Counted from the first letter of the stretch, positions 45,620 through 54,583 are shown. The stretch: 64,000 nucleotides of DNA from Streptomyces sp. NBC_00273 (GCF_036178145.1 NZ_CP108067.1:8571001-8635000), one strand, 5' to 3'. The notes: generated by a model from the letters alone, not told the origin. Numbers and translations: made by a program.

Positions 45620-46899
45620 GCGGTCGGCCTCTCGTCCAGGACGCGGACGAGCTTGCCCGAGCGCGGGTTGACGGCGAGGTCGCGGTGGCGGGCCCACTCC
45701 ACGGACAGCGGGTGCACGAACCCGGCACGCACACTGTCCGGATACAGCGGCCGTACGCTCTCCAGCTCCGTGACGACGGCCTCGGCCAGCGCCTCGCGGC
45801 CGCCCGCGACCTGGTCGCGGGCGTCGTCACCGGGGGCCGTCGCCAGTCGCAGGACCAGCCCGTCGCGGCCGTCCCAGCGGCGGACGACGAGCTGCATGCC
45901 GACCACGCGGCCCTCGGTGTCCGCCGCGGCCACGGCGTCCTGGGCGTCCTGGGTGTAGAGGGAGACGGGGCCCACGCGCACACCCTCCTCGGCGCGCCCG
46001 AGGATCCTGAAGTGGCCGGGCCCGGTGCCGGTCCACTCGGCCCGGTCACCGGCGGGGTAGCGGATGATCGGCATGAGGCGGCGGAAGAGGCTGGTGACGA
46101 CGACCCGGCCGGGCCGCCCCGGTTCGGTGATGGGCTCGTCGGTGGAGTCGTCGAGGATCTCGACGACCGCGTACGGGGTGAAGGCCCGGTGCACCCGGGC
46201 GTCGGGGCCGGGCACCGGGCGGCCGAGGAGGCCCGCGTCGACGCTGGCGTATCCGACGGAACGGACCTCGGCGCCCGGGAACGCGGCGGCCAGCAGCCGC
46301 CGTTGGTCATCGAAGAGGGCCTCGCCGCCGAAGAGGAGCAACTCCACCGAGTCGAGCCGGACACCGGACGCGACGACCTGCTCGGCGAGCCGGCACAGGG
46401 TGGTGGTCGTGCCGGTCAGCACTTGGGCGGCGAGATCGCGCAGCGTGGGGATCGTCGATTCCAGCGGCGCGCCGCCGCCGATCGGCAGGCGGACGTTGTC
46501 CACGGGCGCGTGGGCGAGCGAGTCGAGGACGAAGAGGAAACTGGCGTACAGCTCCCCGGCGTAGAAGAGGTCGGCGACGCGGTGCCCCGGGCGCAGACCG
46601 GTGTCCACGAGCCCCTCGCCGAAGGCGGTGACGAACGTGCGCCACTCGTCGCGGGTGTAGACGGAGAACTTGGGGGACCCGGTGGTGCCGCCGGTCTTGT
46701 AGACCGTGGCCTCACTGAGCGGGCCGGTCAGCACACGGCTGTCGTGCAGGGCGTTGGCCGCCCAGAAGTCCTGCTGGTCGACCACCGGCAGGTCGGTGAG
46801 GCGGTCGACGTGCGGTGGCAGGGACGCGTAGAGGTCGCGGTAGTAGGGCGAGTTGTGGCGGGCGAAACGTATGAGGTCCGAGAGCTGCTGGGCGGACAT
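45616..46899 (-). CDS. CapK/phenylacetate-CoA ligase-like adenylating enzyme
   Basis: The 427-aa protein is a stand-alone AMP ligase of the CapK family. It has RFARHNSPYYRDLY at the N-terminus, phosphate loop TGGTTGSPK (69-77), LLFGGEAL, a YASVDAG motif where related enzymes have YGSTE, and the C-terminal RSGKLVRV with the catalytic lysine. It is the first gene of the operon, with ATG at 46899 and AAAGG a few bases upstream. It differs clearly from the ligase half of the fusion protein, so the operon may activate more than one acid. Confidence 0.87.
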   Translation of the reverse strand: MSAQQLSDLIRFARHNSPYYRDLYASLPPHVDRLTDLPVVDQQDFWAANALHDSRVLTGPLSEATVYKTGGTTGSPKFSVYTRDEWRTFVTAFGEGLVDTGLRPGHRVADLFYAGELYASFLFVLDSLAHAPVDNVRLPIGGGAPLESTIPTLRDLAAQVLTGTTTTLCRLAEQVVASGVRLDSVELLLFGGEALFDDQRRLLAAAFPGAEVRSVGYASVDAGLLGRPVPGPDARVHRAFTPYAVVEILDDSTDEPITEPGRPGRVVVTSLFRRLMPIIRYPAGDRAEWTGTGPGHFRILGRAEEGVRVGPVSLYTQDAQDAVAAADTEGRVVGMQLVVRRWDGRDGLVLRLATAPGDDARDQVAGGREALAEAVVTELESVRPLYPDSVRAGFVHPLSVEWARHRDLAVNPRSGKLVRVLDERPTA

Positions 46900-47093
46900 G
46901 AGCCTTTGCCTGGATGACGGGAACGGGAACGGGAATCACGGCGGGGCGCGGCGAGAGAAGGAACTCGCCTGCGGAGTCGGGCCGGTGTGAACGGGGGACC
47001 CCCCGGCGCCCCCGTATCCCTCTGACGCACGCCGAAAGCTGACGTGCAGTCATGATGATGAAACATCAGTCCCGTCATCGCCAAATTGGCCGC

Positions 47094-47122
47094 ATATTTA
47101 CGGACAGTGGGACAAAGTTCAA
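47094..47122 (-). promoter_or_regulatory. candidate promoter of the LuxC/LuxE operon
   Basis: On the minus strand TTGAAC (47122-47117), a 16-nt spacer and TAAATA (47100-47095) lie in the most AT-rich stretch of the window. They would give a leader of about 190 nt before the CapK-like gene. Confidence 0.4.
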
Positions 47123-47147
47123 CAATTTTTCCGTTACGGCAGCCCGT

Positions 47148-49805
47148 TCAGTTGCCCGCGGCGGGAGCCCCCTCGTTGCGGCGGAGGGCGTCACGCAGCC
47201 GGGCGGCCTGGGTGACCAGGCGCGACGAGCCGCCCCGGGCCGCGACGGAGGCGAGCCCCGCCGGTTCGGGCGCCGCCGCCCCGCACTGTTCCACGCACTC
47301 GGCGGCCGTCGACAGGAGGTCACCGGCGCCACGGGGGTCGGCCGCCCCCGTGAGCAGCGCGGGCAGGGCGGCCGCCAGCACGGCCCAGGTCGTCGCGTAC
47401 GCGCCCGTGGCGGCGAGGGTGCGCAGCGAGTCGGCGAGCCGGCTGGGCTTGACCGTGCCCAGGGCGATCAGCTCGGCCAGATCGCACCCGAGGCGTACGG
47501 CGTCCAGCTCATCCTGGGCGGCGAGGGTGAGGAGCGCGTCCACGGCCCTCAGCCGGTCCTCGGCGTGCCGGGCGCCGAGCCCGGTGGCGACCGCCAGGTG
47601 CAGGGCCGGGCCGGCCGGTCCACCGGCCGCGGCGAGCAGGGGCAGCGCTGCGGCCGACTCGCGCGCCTCGTTGACGGCACCGGCCGTGACGACCGGGAGG
47701 CACCAGGCGGCCAGGGCCTCCCGGTCCTCGGGCAGGACCGCGATCATCGACGTGTCGTCGCGACCGTCCCAGCAGCGGTCGGTCGCCGTGCGGGCCTTCG
47801 CCAGCTCGTGGAACCGGTGCGGGAACTCGCGCACCACGGTCGTCCGCTGCGCCGTGTCCAGCACGAGACGCGCGGGCGTTACGCCGCCCCACCGGTGTTC
47901 CACCGCCGGCGCGGTACGGCGGGTGACGGCCACGGGCCGGCCCGCTTCGCCGAGCCAGGCGGCCAGCCGATCGCCCGCCGGCGTGCCGAGGGCGGCGGCC
48001 TCGGGAACGACGGAGGCGTCGCGGCGGACCCGCAGCAAGGCCTGGGCCAAGTCCGCGGGCGCGGGGTCCGCGCCGAGACGGCCGTACTCGGCCAGGCGGG
48101 CGACCAGTACGCGCGGGTCCAGCGAGCCCGTCTCCACGGTGGGCGTGGCGAGGAGGAAGGGCACCGGCCGGGACGCGATGCGCTCCGCGGCCTCGGCCAC
48201 GCGCGCATGGGTGGCGGCGCCGATCGCGGGGTGGTGGCAGTCGCTGCGCCAGGACACGAGGGCCGGATCCGGTGTGCCCGTCGGCGGCGCGTCCAGGACG
48301 CAGGCGGCCACGTGCTCCAGGCCGGGCAACTCCTGCGTGTAGTAACGGGACTGTTCGGGGTCCAGCCACCAGCGGTCCGCCAGCGCGGGCCGCAGCGCCT
48401 CGGCGAGGGCCGCACGGTCCCGGTACGCGTGCCGAACCAGCCCGTCCAGGGCGCGCTCGAACTCCTCGACGGTGGCGACGCGCGCGTTGATGACCGCCGC
48501 GACGAGTTCCACGGTCTCGGCGACCGTCCCCGGGGCCAGGGCGAGCGGAGCCGGGACCGGGAGCGGCGGCAGGATCTCCTGGTAAAGGCCGGGCTCCCCG
48601 GCGGGAGCGGCGGCCGGTCCCAGGAGCTCCACCGCCCGGGCCCGGTGGACCGGGCTCAACAGGTGTGCCCGTTCGGCGAGTTCGGCGCGCAGTCCGGGAT
48701 CGTCGGTCAGGTGGGCGGCGACCAGCTTCAGCGCCCGCTCCTGGATGCCGGTGTCCGCGTGCCCGAACGCCTCGGCGAGCTCCGGCAGCAGCTCGGGAGC
48801 GGCGGCCGGGTTGCGGGTGAGTTCCTTGCCGATCAGTACGAGTTGCGAGCGGACCAGCTTCTTCTCGGGGCGGAAGAGGACGGCGGCCGACATCTCGGCG
48901 AGCCGGCGGGGGGCCAGGTGACCCGCCGCGGCGAGCCGGGCGAGGGTCTGCTGGGCGGTCCCGGCGACGGCGGAAGGCGCGTCGGCGGCCAGCGCGATCC
49001 AGTCGGCGGCCCGCTCCCGCTCCTCCTCGGCGGTCGGACGCAGGGCTTCCAGGATCTCCTGGTAGGGCTTCAGCTGGGCGGGCTTGCCACCGCGCAGCAA
49101 CCGCGCGGTGCATCCGTCCAGCAGCACGGTTCGGTCCAGGAACCCCTCGTCGGCCAGGGCGGCCAGCGCGGTCGGCCAGTTGTCGGGGCCGTCCGGATCC
49201 CGGTGCCAGGTGAGGACCCGGACCGGTTCGGCGGTCTCGAAGAGCCGCGGGGCGAGCGCGGTGAGGTGCGGGTCGCGGCGCAGGGTGACCACGAGAGGGG
49301 AGCGGGACGCGCCCACGGCTGTCGCCCAGCCCTCGACGCAGCCGTCGGTGGTGGGTACGGGACAGCCGGCGAGCCGGACGAGTTCGCGTATCAGCGGGTA
49401 GTCCTGTTCGGCGGTGGCGGGCCGGGCGGCCAGTCGGTGGGCGAGGTCGCCGAGCCACTTCGGATCCCGGCCGGACAGTACGTCGAGCAGTGCGGCGGTG
49501 GGCGGCTGCCGCCTCCAGCGGCGCAGATCGGCGGCGCCGATCCAGGTGGCCGCGGCCGCCGCCCCGGTGATGCAGCCGGCTCCGGCGACCACCAGGGCCG
49601 GGTTCACCCGGTTGCGGTCCTCCCAGCGCTCCCACCGCGAGGAACGCAGCTCGCCGCGCAGCCCCTTCAGCCCGGCGAGCAGTGCGCGGCGCTGTGCGGG
49701 TTCCAGCGCCTTGAGGAGGCCCGGCAGCTCGGCGGCGCGGCCCGCCCGTACGGCCGCGAGGACGTCCTCGGTGATGTCGTCGGTGGGGTTCGCGGTGGCG
49801 TTCAT
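47148..49805 (-). CDS. DUF6493-family protein
   Basis: The 885-aa soluble protein is helical, HEAT-repeat-like and very alanine/leucine-rich. The N-terminal segment (EDVLAAVRAGRAAELPGLLKALEPAQRRALLAGLKGLRGELR) and late block LVLDTAQRTTVVREFPHRFHELA match the actinobacterial DUF6493 family, which usually sits beside SWIM zinc-finger genes. No catalytic motif is seen. It starts within the stop of the SWIM gene (ATGA), so the two are made together. A scaffold role is inference. Confidence 0.75.
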   Translation of the reverse strand: MNATANPTDDITEDVLAAVRAGRAAELPGLLKALEPAQRRALLAGLKGLRGELRSSRWERWEDRNRVNPALVVAGAGCITGAAAAATWIGAADLRRWRRQPPTAALLDVLSGRDPKWLGDLAHRLAARPATAEQDYPLIRELVRLAGCPVPTTDGCVEGWATAVGASRSPLVVTLRRDPHLTALAPRLFETAEPVRVLTWHRDPDGPDNWPTALAALADEGFLDRTVLLDGCTARLLRGGKPAQLKPYQEILEALRPTAEEERERAADWIALAADAPSAVAGTAQQTLARLAAAGHLAPRRLAEMSAAVLFRPEKKLVRSQLVLIGKELTRNPAAAPELLPELAEAFGHADTGIQERALKLVAAHLTDDPGLRAELAERAHLLSPVHRARAVELLGPAAAPAGEPGLYQEILPPLPVPAPLALAPGTVAETVELVAAVINARVATVEEFERALDGLVRHAYRDRAALAEALRPALADRWWLDPEQSRYYTQELPGLEHVAACVLDAPPTGTPDPALVSWRSDCHHPAIGAATHARVAEAAERIASRPVPFLLATPTVETGSLDPRVLVARLAEYGRLGADPAPADLAQALLRVRRDASVVPEAAALGTPAGDRLAAWLGEAGRPVAVTRRTAPAVEHRWGGVTPARLVLDTAQRTTVVREFPHRFHELAKARTATDRCWDGRDDTSMIAVLPEDREALAAWCLPVVTAGAVNEARESAAALPLLAAAGGPAGPALHLAVATGLGARHAEDRLRAVDALLTLAAQDELDAVRLGCDLAELIALGTVKPSRLADSLRTLAATGAYATTWAVLAAALPALLTGAADPRGAGDLLSTAAECVEQCGAAAPEPAGLASVAARGGSSRLVTQAARLRDALRRNEGAPAAGN

Positions 49806-51223
49806 CGTGCGGCTCCGGAAGGGGCAGGGGAGACGGAAGAGGTGGCGGAGGTGGCGGTGGCGGCGGACCGCAGGGCCATCCGGGTGGCCAGCGCGTGCTT
49901 GCAGGGGCCGCGGCGGCCCCGGTGGTCGGCCCACCACTGGCAGGTGCAGCTGAGTGCGCCGCCGGACTCGCGCACCTGGTAGCGGCGTTCGCCGGAGGCC
50001 ACCAGGGCGGTACCGGGCCCGCCCAGGGTGACCGCTCCGGCGGCCAGCAGGGCGCGGGCGGCGACCAGCCGCGGGTTGTGCCGTTCGGCACGGCGGGCGT
50101 CGTAGGGGAGTTCGCGGTGGAAGTACGCGGCTTCGGCGATGTCGTAGCCGACCCGGCCGGCCGTACCGAGGCGGGTCAGGGCCGCCCGTACGCGGTCCAC
50201 CGGCAGCCCCGACTGTTCGGCCAGATCGGCCGGATCGATGCGCGGCTCCCAGGCGAGCAGTACCGAGATCAGCTCGGCGTCCTCGGCCGCCGCGTCGGTG
50301 GCCAGGGCCTCCAGGACGCCGCCCTCCCCGGAGAACCCTCGGGAGGTCTCCGGGGAGAGGGTGAGCGTGAGCCGCATCCCGGGCAGGGTGACCTCCCAGG
50401 CGGAGGCGGTGGGCTCGGCCCCGGCCGGCGCGGGACCGTACACGCGCAGGCCCGTGGCGTGCCGCAGCACCCGCTGGAGGGCGGCGAGACGTTCGGGGCC
50501 GGGCAGGCAGACCGCGCCGGGCACCGGCCGGGTGGTGGGGCGCAGCGCACGACCGGCGGGAACCACCCACAGGGCGCCGCTCGTGGCTCCGCCGCCCGCC
50601 GCGCCACGGGGCAGGGAACGGAGGAAGCGCGCCGCCTCGGCGGCGGTCAGTTCGGCCCGCAGGTCGAAGCCGGCGGTGACGGCCTGGGACTCGGCGAATC
50701 CGCGCAGCCAGCGCTCCGGCAGCGGAACCTTCTTCTCCACGACCGGCCCGTCGAGCGTGGTCACCGCCAACTCGTCGGGGCCGACCCGCAGGTGCAGCGG
50801 GTCGTCACCGCTCAGCCGGGACAACGCCTCGCGCAGCGGGTTGTTGACGTCGACGTTGGTGGTGCCGTGGCCGGTGTCGGCGCCGCGCAGACCCTCCGGC
50901 AGTACGTCGAGCCGGGCGTACACCCCGCAGCAGCCGGAGAAGGACTCGAAGCGCAGCCGGTCGCCGTTGCCGGTGACGACCGGGTCGAGCGAGGCGGGCA
51001 GGGCGCGCCGGTAGTAGCGGGCCGCGGCCACGTCCGCGACGGCGAGCAGGGCCCGCGCGGCCGCCTGAGGGGCGCTCAGGAACCCGGCGAAGAACTGGGG
51101 GTGGGCGTCCGCCCCGGTCGGGGTCAGACCCCCGGCCGTCTCCAGGTTGAGGGCCTGACCCGCCTCGGCGGCGGTCAGGGAGGAAGGGCGTGCGTAGGCG
51201 AAGGTGTGTGCGGTCCGCGTCAT
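49802..51223 (-). CDS. SWIM zinc-finger protein
   Basis: The 473-aa protein ends in a SWIM finger: CTCQWW then, after eight residues, CKHALA (near 435-455), the CxCx(n)CxH zinc pattern. The N-terminal 400 residues are mixed alpha/beta and not recognised, apart from a winged-helix-like block near 350-390 (IDPADLAEQSGLPVDRVRAALTRLG). SWIM domains bind DNA or proteins. The ATG at 51223 lacks a ribosome site, so the message may be leaderless; a TTG 10 codons earlier is possible. It is coupled to the DUF6493 gene. Confidence 0.85.
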   Translation of the reverse strand: MTRTAHTFAYARPSSLTAAEAGQALNLETAGGLTPTGADAHPQFFAGFLSAPQAAARALLAVADVAAARYYRRALPASLDPVVTGNGDRLRFESFSGCCGVYARLDVLPEGLRGADTGHGTTNVDVNNPLREALSRLSGDDPLHLRVGPDELAVTTLDGPVVEKKVPLPERWLRGFAESQAVTAGFDLRAELTAAEAARFLRSLPRGAAGGGATSGALWVVPAGRALRPTTRPVPGAVCLPGPERLAALQRVLRHATGLRVYGPAPAGAEPTASAWEVTLPGMRLTLTLSPETSRGFSGEGGVLEALATDAAAEDAELISVLLAWEPRIDPADLAEQSGLPVDRVRAALTRLGTAGRVGYDIAEAAYFHRELPYDARRAERHNPRLVAARALLAAGAVTLGGPGTALVASGERRYQVRESGGALSCTCQWWADHRGRRGPCKHALATRMALRSAATATSATSSVSPAPSGAAR

Positions 51224-51298
51224 GTCCGGGACGCTAGGGGGACCCACTGACAACGCCGGTCGCCCGCCGGCGGCGGGGCCCGACGAGCGGAGCGGACG

Positions 51299-51493
51299 TC
51301 AGTCCACCAACAGCTCGTCGAGACCGCGGACGGACTCCGGGGCGACCGTGTCCTCGGCCAACGCCACCAGCCCGGCGTGGCACTGCCGGGTGCCGTGTGC
51401 GAGGAGATGCCGCACGTCCGCGATGACGGCTGCGGCGGTGAGCGGCGATTCCTCGAGGAGCGCCGCCACGCGCGCTCGGTGCGACACGCTCAC
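51299..51493 (-). CDS. small hypothetical protein
   Basis: The 64-aa soluble protein is helical (HRARVAALLEESPLTAAAVIADVRHLLAHG). Nearly all codons end in G or C, which supports coding. I use the GTG at 51493, with GGGGG about 9 nt upstream; an ATG 16 codons earlier is less likely because the extra residues look non-coding. No family recognised. It lies in the gap between the SWIM gene and the DUF3224 gene, all on the same strand. Confidence 0.5.
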   Translation of the reverse strand: MSVSHRARVAALLEESPLTAAAVIADVRHLLAHGTRQCHAGLVALAEDTVAPESVRGLDELLVD

Positions 51494-51578
51494 GAACGTG
51501 CCCCCGGGGCGAGCGCAACGATGCGATGACGCCGGCGTCACCGCCGCCTACCGGGGGACCGTCAACGCCCGGGGTCCC

Positions 51579-52004
51579 TCAACGGGACGGGCTCTCACCC
51601 AGGTCGTAGGTGAAGGCGTACGCGACGGAGGTGTCGCCGTGCCGGTAGGTGAAGCCTCCGGATCCCGTCAATCCCGCGAGGTCCCCGGTGCCGGAGCCGG
51701 GGACCACCTCGAAACGACAGACCGTGCCACCGGCATCGAAGGTGCCGCGCTCCTCCAGCACGAAACTGCCCTTGCGGCCGTCCACGCTGCCGCGGACCAG
51801 CTCCATTCCGCTGTAGGAGCCGAGGTTCTCCCCGGTGTAGGCGATCGTGTAGTCGCAGGCGGTCTCGGCGGCCTCGATCCCCCCGGTGAAGGCGTTGTTG
51901 ACATGGGCGTGGGCGAGCCGCGGGACGGCGTCCACGGCGCCTACGGGGCTCTCCTCCCAGTTGGCGGAGGTGAAGCGGCCAGCGGTCTCTACGGGCGTGG
52001 GCAT
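51579..52004 (-). CDS. DUF3224-family protein
   Basis: The 141-aa protein is a single beta-barrel-like domain (GRFTSANWEESPVG, SYSGMELVRGSVDGRKGSFVLEERGTFDAG, GTGDLAGLTGSGGF), the DUF3224 pattern also seen in allene-oxide-cyclase-like barrels. Function is unknown. It diverges from a WYL-type regulator and shares its palindromic operator, so it is probably regulated by that protein. Confidence 0.85.
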   Translation of the reverse strand: MPTPVETAGRFTSANWEESPVGAVDAVPRLAHAHVNNAFTGGIEAAETACDYTIAYTGENLGSYSGMELVRGSVDGRKGSFVLEERGTFDAGGTVCRFEVVPGSGTGDLAGLTGSGGFTYRHGDTSVAYAFTYDLGESPSR

Positions 52005-52060
52005 GACGGTCCTCTCGGGCGGCCGGACGGTCTCTCCGCCCGGCGTGCCCCCAGGCTGGC

Positions 52061-52093
52061 ACCCGTACCTGACATCTTCTGTCAGGTACGGGT
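52061..52093. promoter_or_regulatory. 14-bp inverted repeat between DUF3224 and WYL genes
   Basis: Arms 52061-52074 and 52080-52093 (ACCCGTACCTGACA and its exact complement) flank TCTTC. The second arm ends 12 nt before the WYL-protein start, so binding would block transcription start or ribosome entry. Confidence 0.7.
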
Positions 52094-52105
52094 GACAATG
52101 ACGCC

Positions 52106-53086
52106 ATGCGCGCCGACCGGCTCCTCTCCCTGCTCCTGCTGCTGCAGAACCGCGGCCGGATGACCGCCCCGGAACTCGCCGCCGAGCTGGAGGTGTCGGT
52201 GCGCACGATCCACCGCGACATCGACGCCCTCGGCGCCTCGGGCGTCCCCGTGCTCGCCGACCGCGGCCCGGCCGGCGGCTACCGGCTCGCCGACGGCTAC
52301 CGCACGCGCCTCACCGGCCTCACCGACACCCAGGCCGGCTCCCTCTTCCTCGCCGGCGCACCGGGACCCGCACAGGAGCTCGGCCTCGGCGCCGATCTGG
52401 CCGCCGCCCAGCTCAAGCTCCAGGCCGCGCTGCCGGCCGCGCTCGCCGCCCGGGCCCGCCGGATCCAGGACCGCTTCCACCTCGACGCGCCCGCCTGGTT
52501 CCGGGAGGCCGACCCCGTCCCGCACCTCGCGCAGATCGCCCAGGCCGTCTGGGACCAGCACGTGCTGCACACCCACTACCGCCGCTGGCGCGGCGAGGTA
52601 CGGCGCGAGCTGCATCCGCTCGGCCTCGTCCTCAAGAGCGGCATCTGGTACCTCGTCGCCGATGTCGCCGACGTTGCGGATGCCGACGGAGCCGTACGGA
52701 CCTACCGGGTCTCCCGGTTCCTGACGGTGGACACCGCGGCGGAGCGCTTCGAACGGCCCGCCGGATTCGAACTGGCCGCGTACTGGCAGGAATCCACCAG
52801 CCGACTGGACGCAGCCCTCCACCAGCAGACCGCCGAACTACGGCTGTCCCCGCGCGGACAGCGGCTGCTGCCGATGCAGTTCGGAGCGGCCGGCACCCGG
52901 GCGCTCGCCGATGCCGGCCCCGCCGACGCGGACGGCTGGGTCCGGCTGCGCATCGCCGTCGAGTTCCAGGCCGTCGCCGTCGGCGACCTGCTGCGCCTGG
53001 GCACGGAGGTCGAGGTGCTCGGCCCGCCCGAACTGCGCCGCGCCCTCGCCGAGACGGTGACCACGCTGGCCGGACGCTACGCCTGA
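52106..53086 (+). CDS. YafY-type HTH/WYL transcriptional regulator
   Basis: The 326-aa protein has an N-terminal HTH_11 domain (about 1-60: RLLSLLLLLQNRGRMTAPELAAELEVSVRTIHRDIDALGASGVPVLADRGPAGGYRL), a WYL domain (about 130-210, including SGIWYLVADV) and a C-terminal WCX extension. WYL domains bind single-stranded nucleic acid or small ligands. The gene faces the DUF3224 gene over a strong palindrome, the usual repressor-target arrangement. Length and domains are complete. Confidence 0.92.
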   Translation: MRADRLLSLLLLLQNRGRMTAPELAAELEVSVRTIHRDIDALGASGVPVLADRGPAGGYRLADGYRTRLTGLTDTQAGSLFLAGAPGPAQELGLGADLAAAQLKLQAALPAALAARARRIQDRFHLDAPAWFREADPVPHLAQIAQAVWDQHVLHTHYRRWRGEVRRELHPLGLVLKSGIWYLVADVADVADADGAVRTYRVSRFLTVDTAAERFERPAGFELAAYWQESTSRLDAALHQQTAELRLSPRGQRLLPMQFGAAGTRALADAGPADADGWVRLRIAVEFQAVAVGDLLRLGTEVEVLGPPELRRALAETVTTLAGRYA

Positions 53087-53163
53087 CAAGGGCCCGGGCC
53101 CGCTCCGCGCACCTCGTAGGGTGGGCGATCGAGATCGAACCCCGGGGGAGAGGGAGAGCGCAC

Positions 53164-53634
53164 ATGCAGATCGAGCTGCGCGAGACGAGCGACGACGACC
53201 TGGCCGTCTTCTGGGAGCAGCTGACGCACCCGGGCCTCCAGCAGATGGCGGCGATCACCAGGAAGTACCACTACGACCGGGGCCACTTCGACACGCACTG
53301 GGCGAAGGTGCGCAACGACCCCGCCGTGCTCCTGCGCACCGTGCTGGCCGACCGGGTCGTGGTCGGCCACGCCGCCGTGTTCGGGCCGCCGCAGGAGCGC
53401 GAGGTGACGTACGTGATCGGCCCGGAGCACTGGGGACGGGGCATCGCCACCCGGGCGCTGGCCGAGTTGATCCGGCTGGAGGGCACCCGCCCCCTGCACG
53501 CCGGGGCGGTGGCCGACAACACGGGCTCGATCCGGGTGCTGGAGAAGTGCGGGTTCACCGTCACCGGCCGCACCCGCGACTTCGCCATGGCCCGTGGCCG
53601 GGAGGTGGACGTCGTCCTGCTCACCCTCAGCTGA
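53164..53634 (+). CDS. GNAT-family N-acetyltransferase
   Basis: The 156-aa protein has the RimJ/L-like pattern (LRETSDDDLAVFWEQLTHP...VIGPEHWGRGIATRALAELI...DNTGSIRVLEKCGFTVTGRTRDF). The acetyl-CoA loop is WGRGIATRA. It may acetylate an N-terminus or a small amine. GAGAGGGAGA precedes the ATG. It overlaps the convergent gene by 8 nt. Confidence 0.92.
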   Translation: MQIELRETSDDDLAVFWEQLTHPGLQQMAAITRKYHYDRGHFDTHWAKVRNDPAVLLRTVLADRVVVGHAAVFGPPQEREVTYVIGPEHWGRGIATRALAELIRLEGTRPLHAGAVADNTGSIRVLEKCGFTVTGRTRDFAMARGREVDVVLLTLS

Positions 53635-54142
53635 GCGGGCTCCCGCCCGGTCCTGCGTACCCTCCGGGCGCTCCCGGCCCGCCGCTCAGCCCGCCCGGGG
53701 GCTCCACCTCCAGGAAGCGGCGCCGTCGAGGGCCCCGGTACAGCAGACACACCCAGCCCAGCCCTTCCAGCACGGCCGCGCAGGCCGTCAGCCGCTCCTG
53801 TTCCGCACCCGCCGCACCGCCGCCCGCCGGGCCCAGCCAGGTCACCTCCACCCGCCCGGGTTCCGCTCCGGCCGCCACGCGGTAGCCCGTCCGCGTACGC
53901 CTCCCCTCGGCGTCCAGCGCCGACGGCGCGATCCCCGCCGCCTCCAGTGCGAGGGCCACCGCGCGCGGCAGCTGCCGTACCTCCCACGGCGCGGGAACCG
54001 CCGTACCCGCCGGGCCGTTCACCAGACGGCGGATCTGCAGCAATCCCTCGTACGCGGTGCGCAGCTCCGCCCCACGCCCGCCGGGCGCGGCTGCCGGGCC
54101 GTCGCCGGTCGCGGGCTCGAAGCCCTGCCCGGGTACTGCCAT
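53627..54142 (-). CDS. hypothetical protein
   Basis: The 171-aa soluble protein has a helical first half (AELRTAYEGLLQIRRLVNG, LPRAVALALEAAGIAPSAL) and a strand-rich second half (RVEVTWLGPAG...ACAAVLEGLGWVCLLYRGPRRRRFLEVEPP), ending in a glycine/proline tail. No family recognised. The ATG at 54142 has GGTGGTGGG upstream. It diverges from a small membrane protein gene. Confidence 0.6.
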   Translation of the reverse strand: MAVPGQGFEPATGDGPAAAPGGRGAELRTAYEGLLQIRRLVNGPAGTAVPAPWEVRQLPRAVALALEAAGIAPSALDAEGRRTRTGYRVAAGAEPGRVEVTWLGPAGGGAAGAEQERLTACAAVLEGLGWVCLLYRGPRRRRFLEVEPPGGLSGGPGAPGGYAGPGGSPLS

Positions 54143-54239
54143 GACCCACCACCCGCCCCGCCCGTCTGAGTACCTCACACCCAACGGCCTGAGTATCCAC
54201 CCCGATTCCCCGACGGCGCGCCGCTGGTCGAATGGGGAC

Positions 54240-54536
54240 ATGACTTCAGATGCCCCGAGCGGCCGGGCCGCCAGCCCGCGCATGCAGCACGTGACCACCG
54301 CCGGCTCGGCCCTGGCCGTGGCCCTGGTCCCGCTCGTCGTGGGCGTCCTGTTCGCCAAGGCGATGGCCGCCGACCCGATGACCCCGGTCAACGCCCTGAT
54401 CGCGGGCGGCGGCCAGCGGGCCGCGCTGCCCCGGGGCGAGTGGAAGCGGCGCGGCCACGACACCGTGCGCAGGCTGCGCACGGCCCGGCGCGACACGGCC
54501 CGGCGGTGCGCCCGCGCCTGCGGACGCCGCCCCTGA
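54240..54536 (+). CDS. small single-pass membrane protein
   Basis: The 98-aa protein has one hydrophobic segment (about 22-43: AGSALAVALVPLVVGVLFAKAMAA) and an arginine-rich C-terminal third, which would stay in the cytoplasm. Third codon positions are almost all G/C. GGGGA precedes the ATG at 54240. Function unknown. Confidence 0.65.
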   Translation: MTSDAPSGRAASPRMQHVTTAGSALAVALVPLVVGVLFAKAMAADPMTPVNALIAGGGQRAALPRGEWKRRGHDTVRRLRTARRDTARRCARACGRRP

Positions 54537-54583
54537 GGACCGCCGGGGCCCGCCGTCCGTGTGCTGGGGGCGGCGTGAGGGCG

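Noticed and set aside
39461..46899. Bioluminescence operon
   Set aside because: LuxC- and LuxE-like proteins are present but no luxA, luxB or luxD, so light production is not supported.
46712..47053. Possible leader peptide frame before the CapK-like gene
   Set aside because: It runs into the CapK gene in a shadow frame and has no start-site support.
47052..49982. A 976-aa plus frame opposite the DUF6493 gene
   Set aside because: Glycine/arginine shadow composition; the minus frame matches a known family and is coupled to the SWIM gene.
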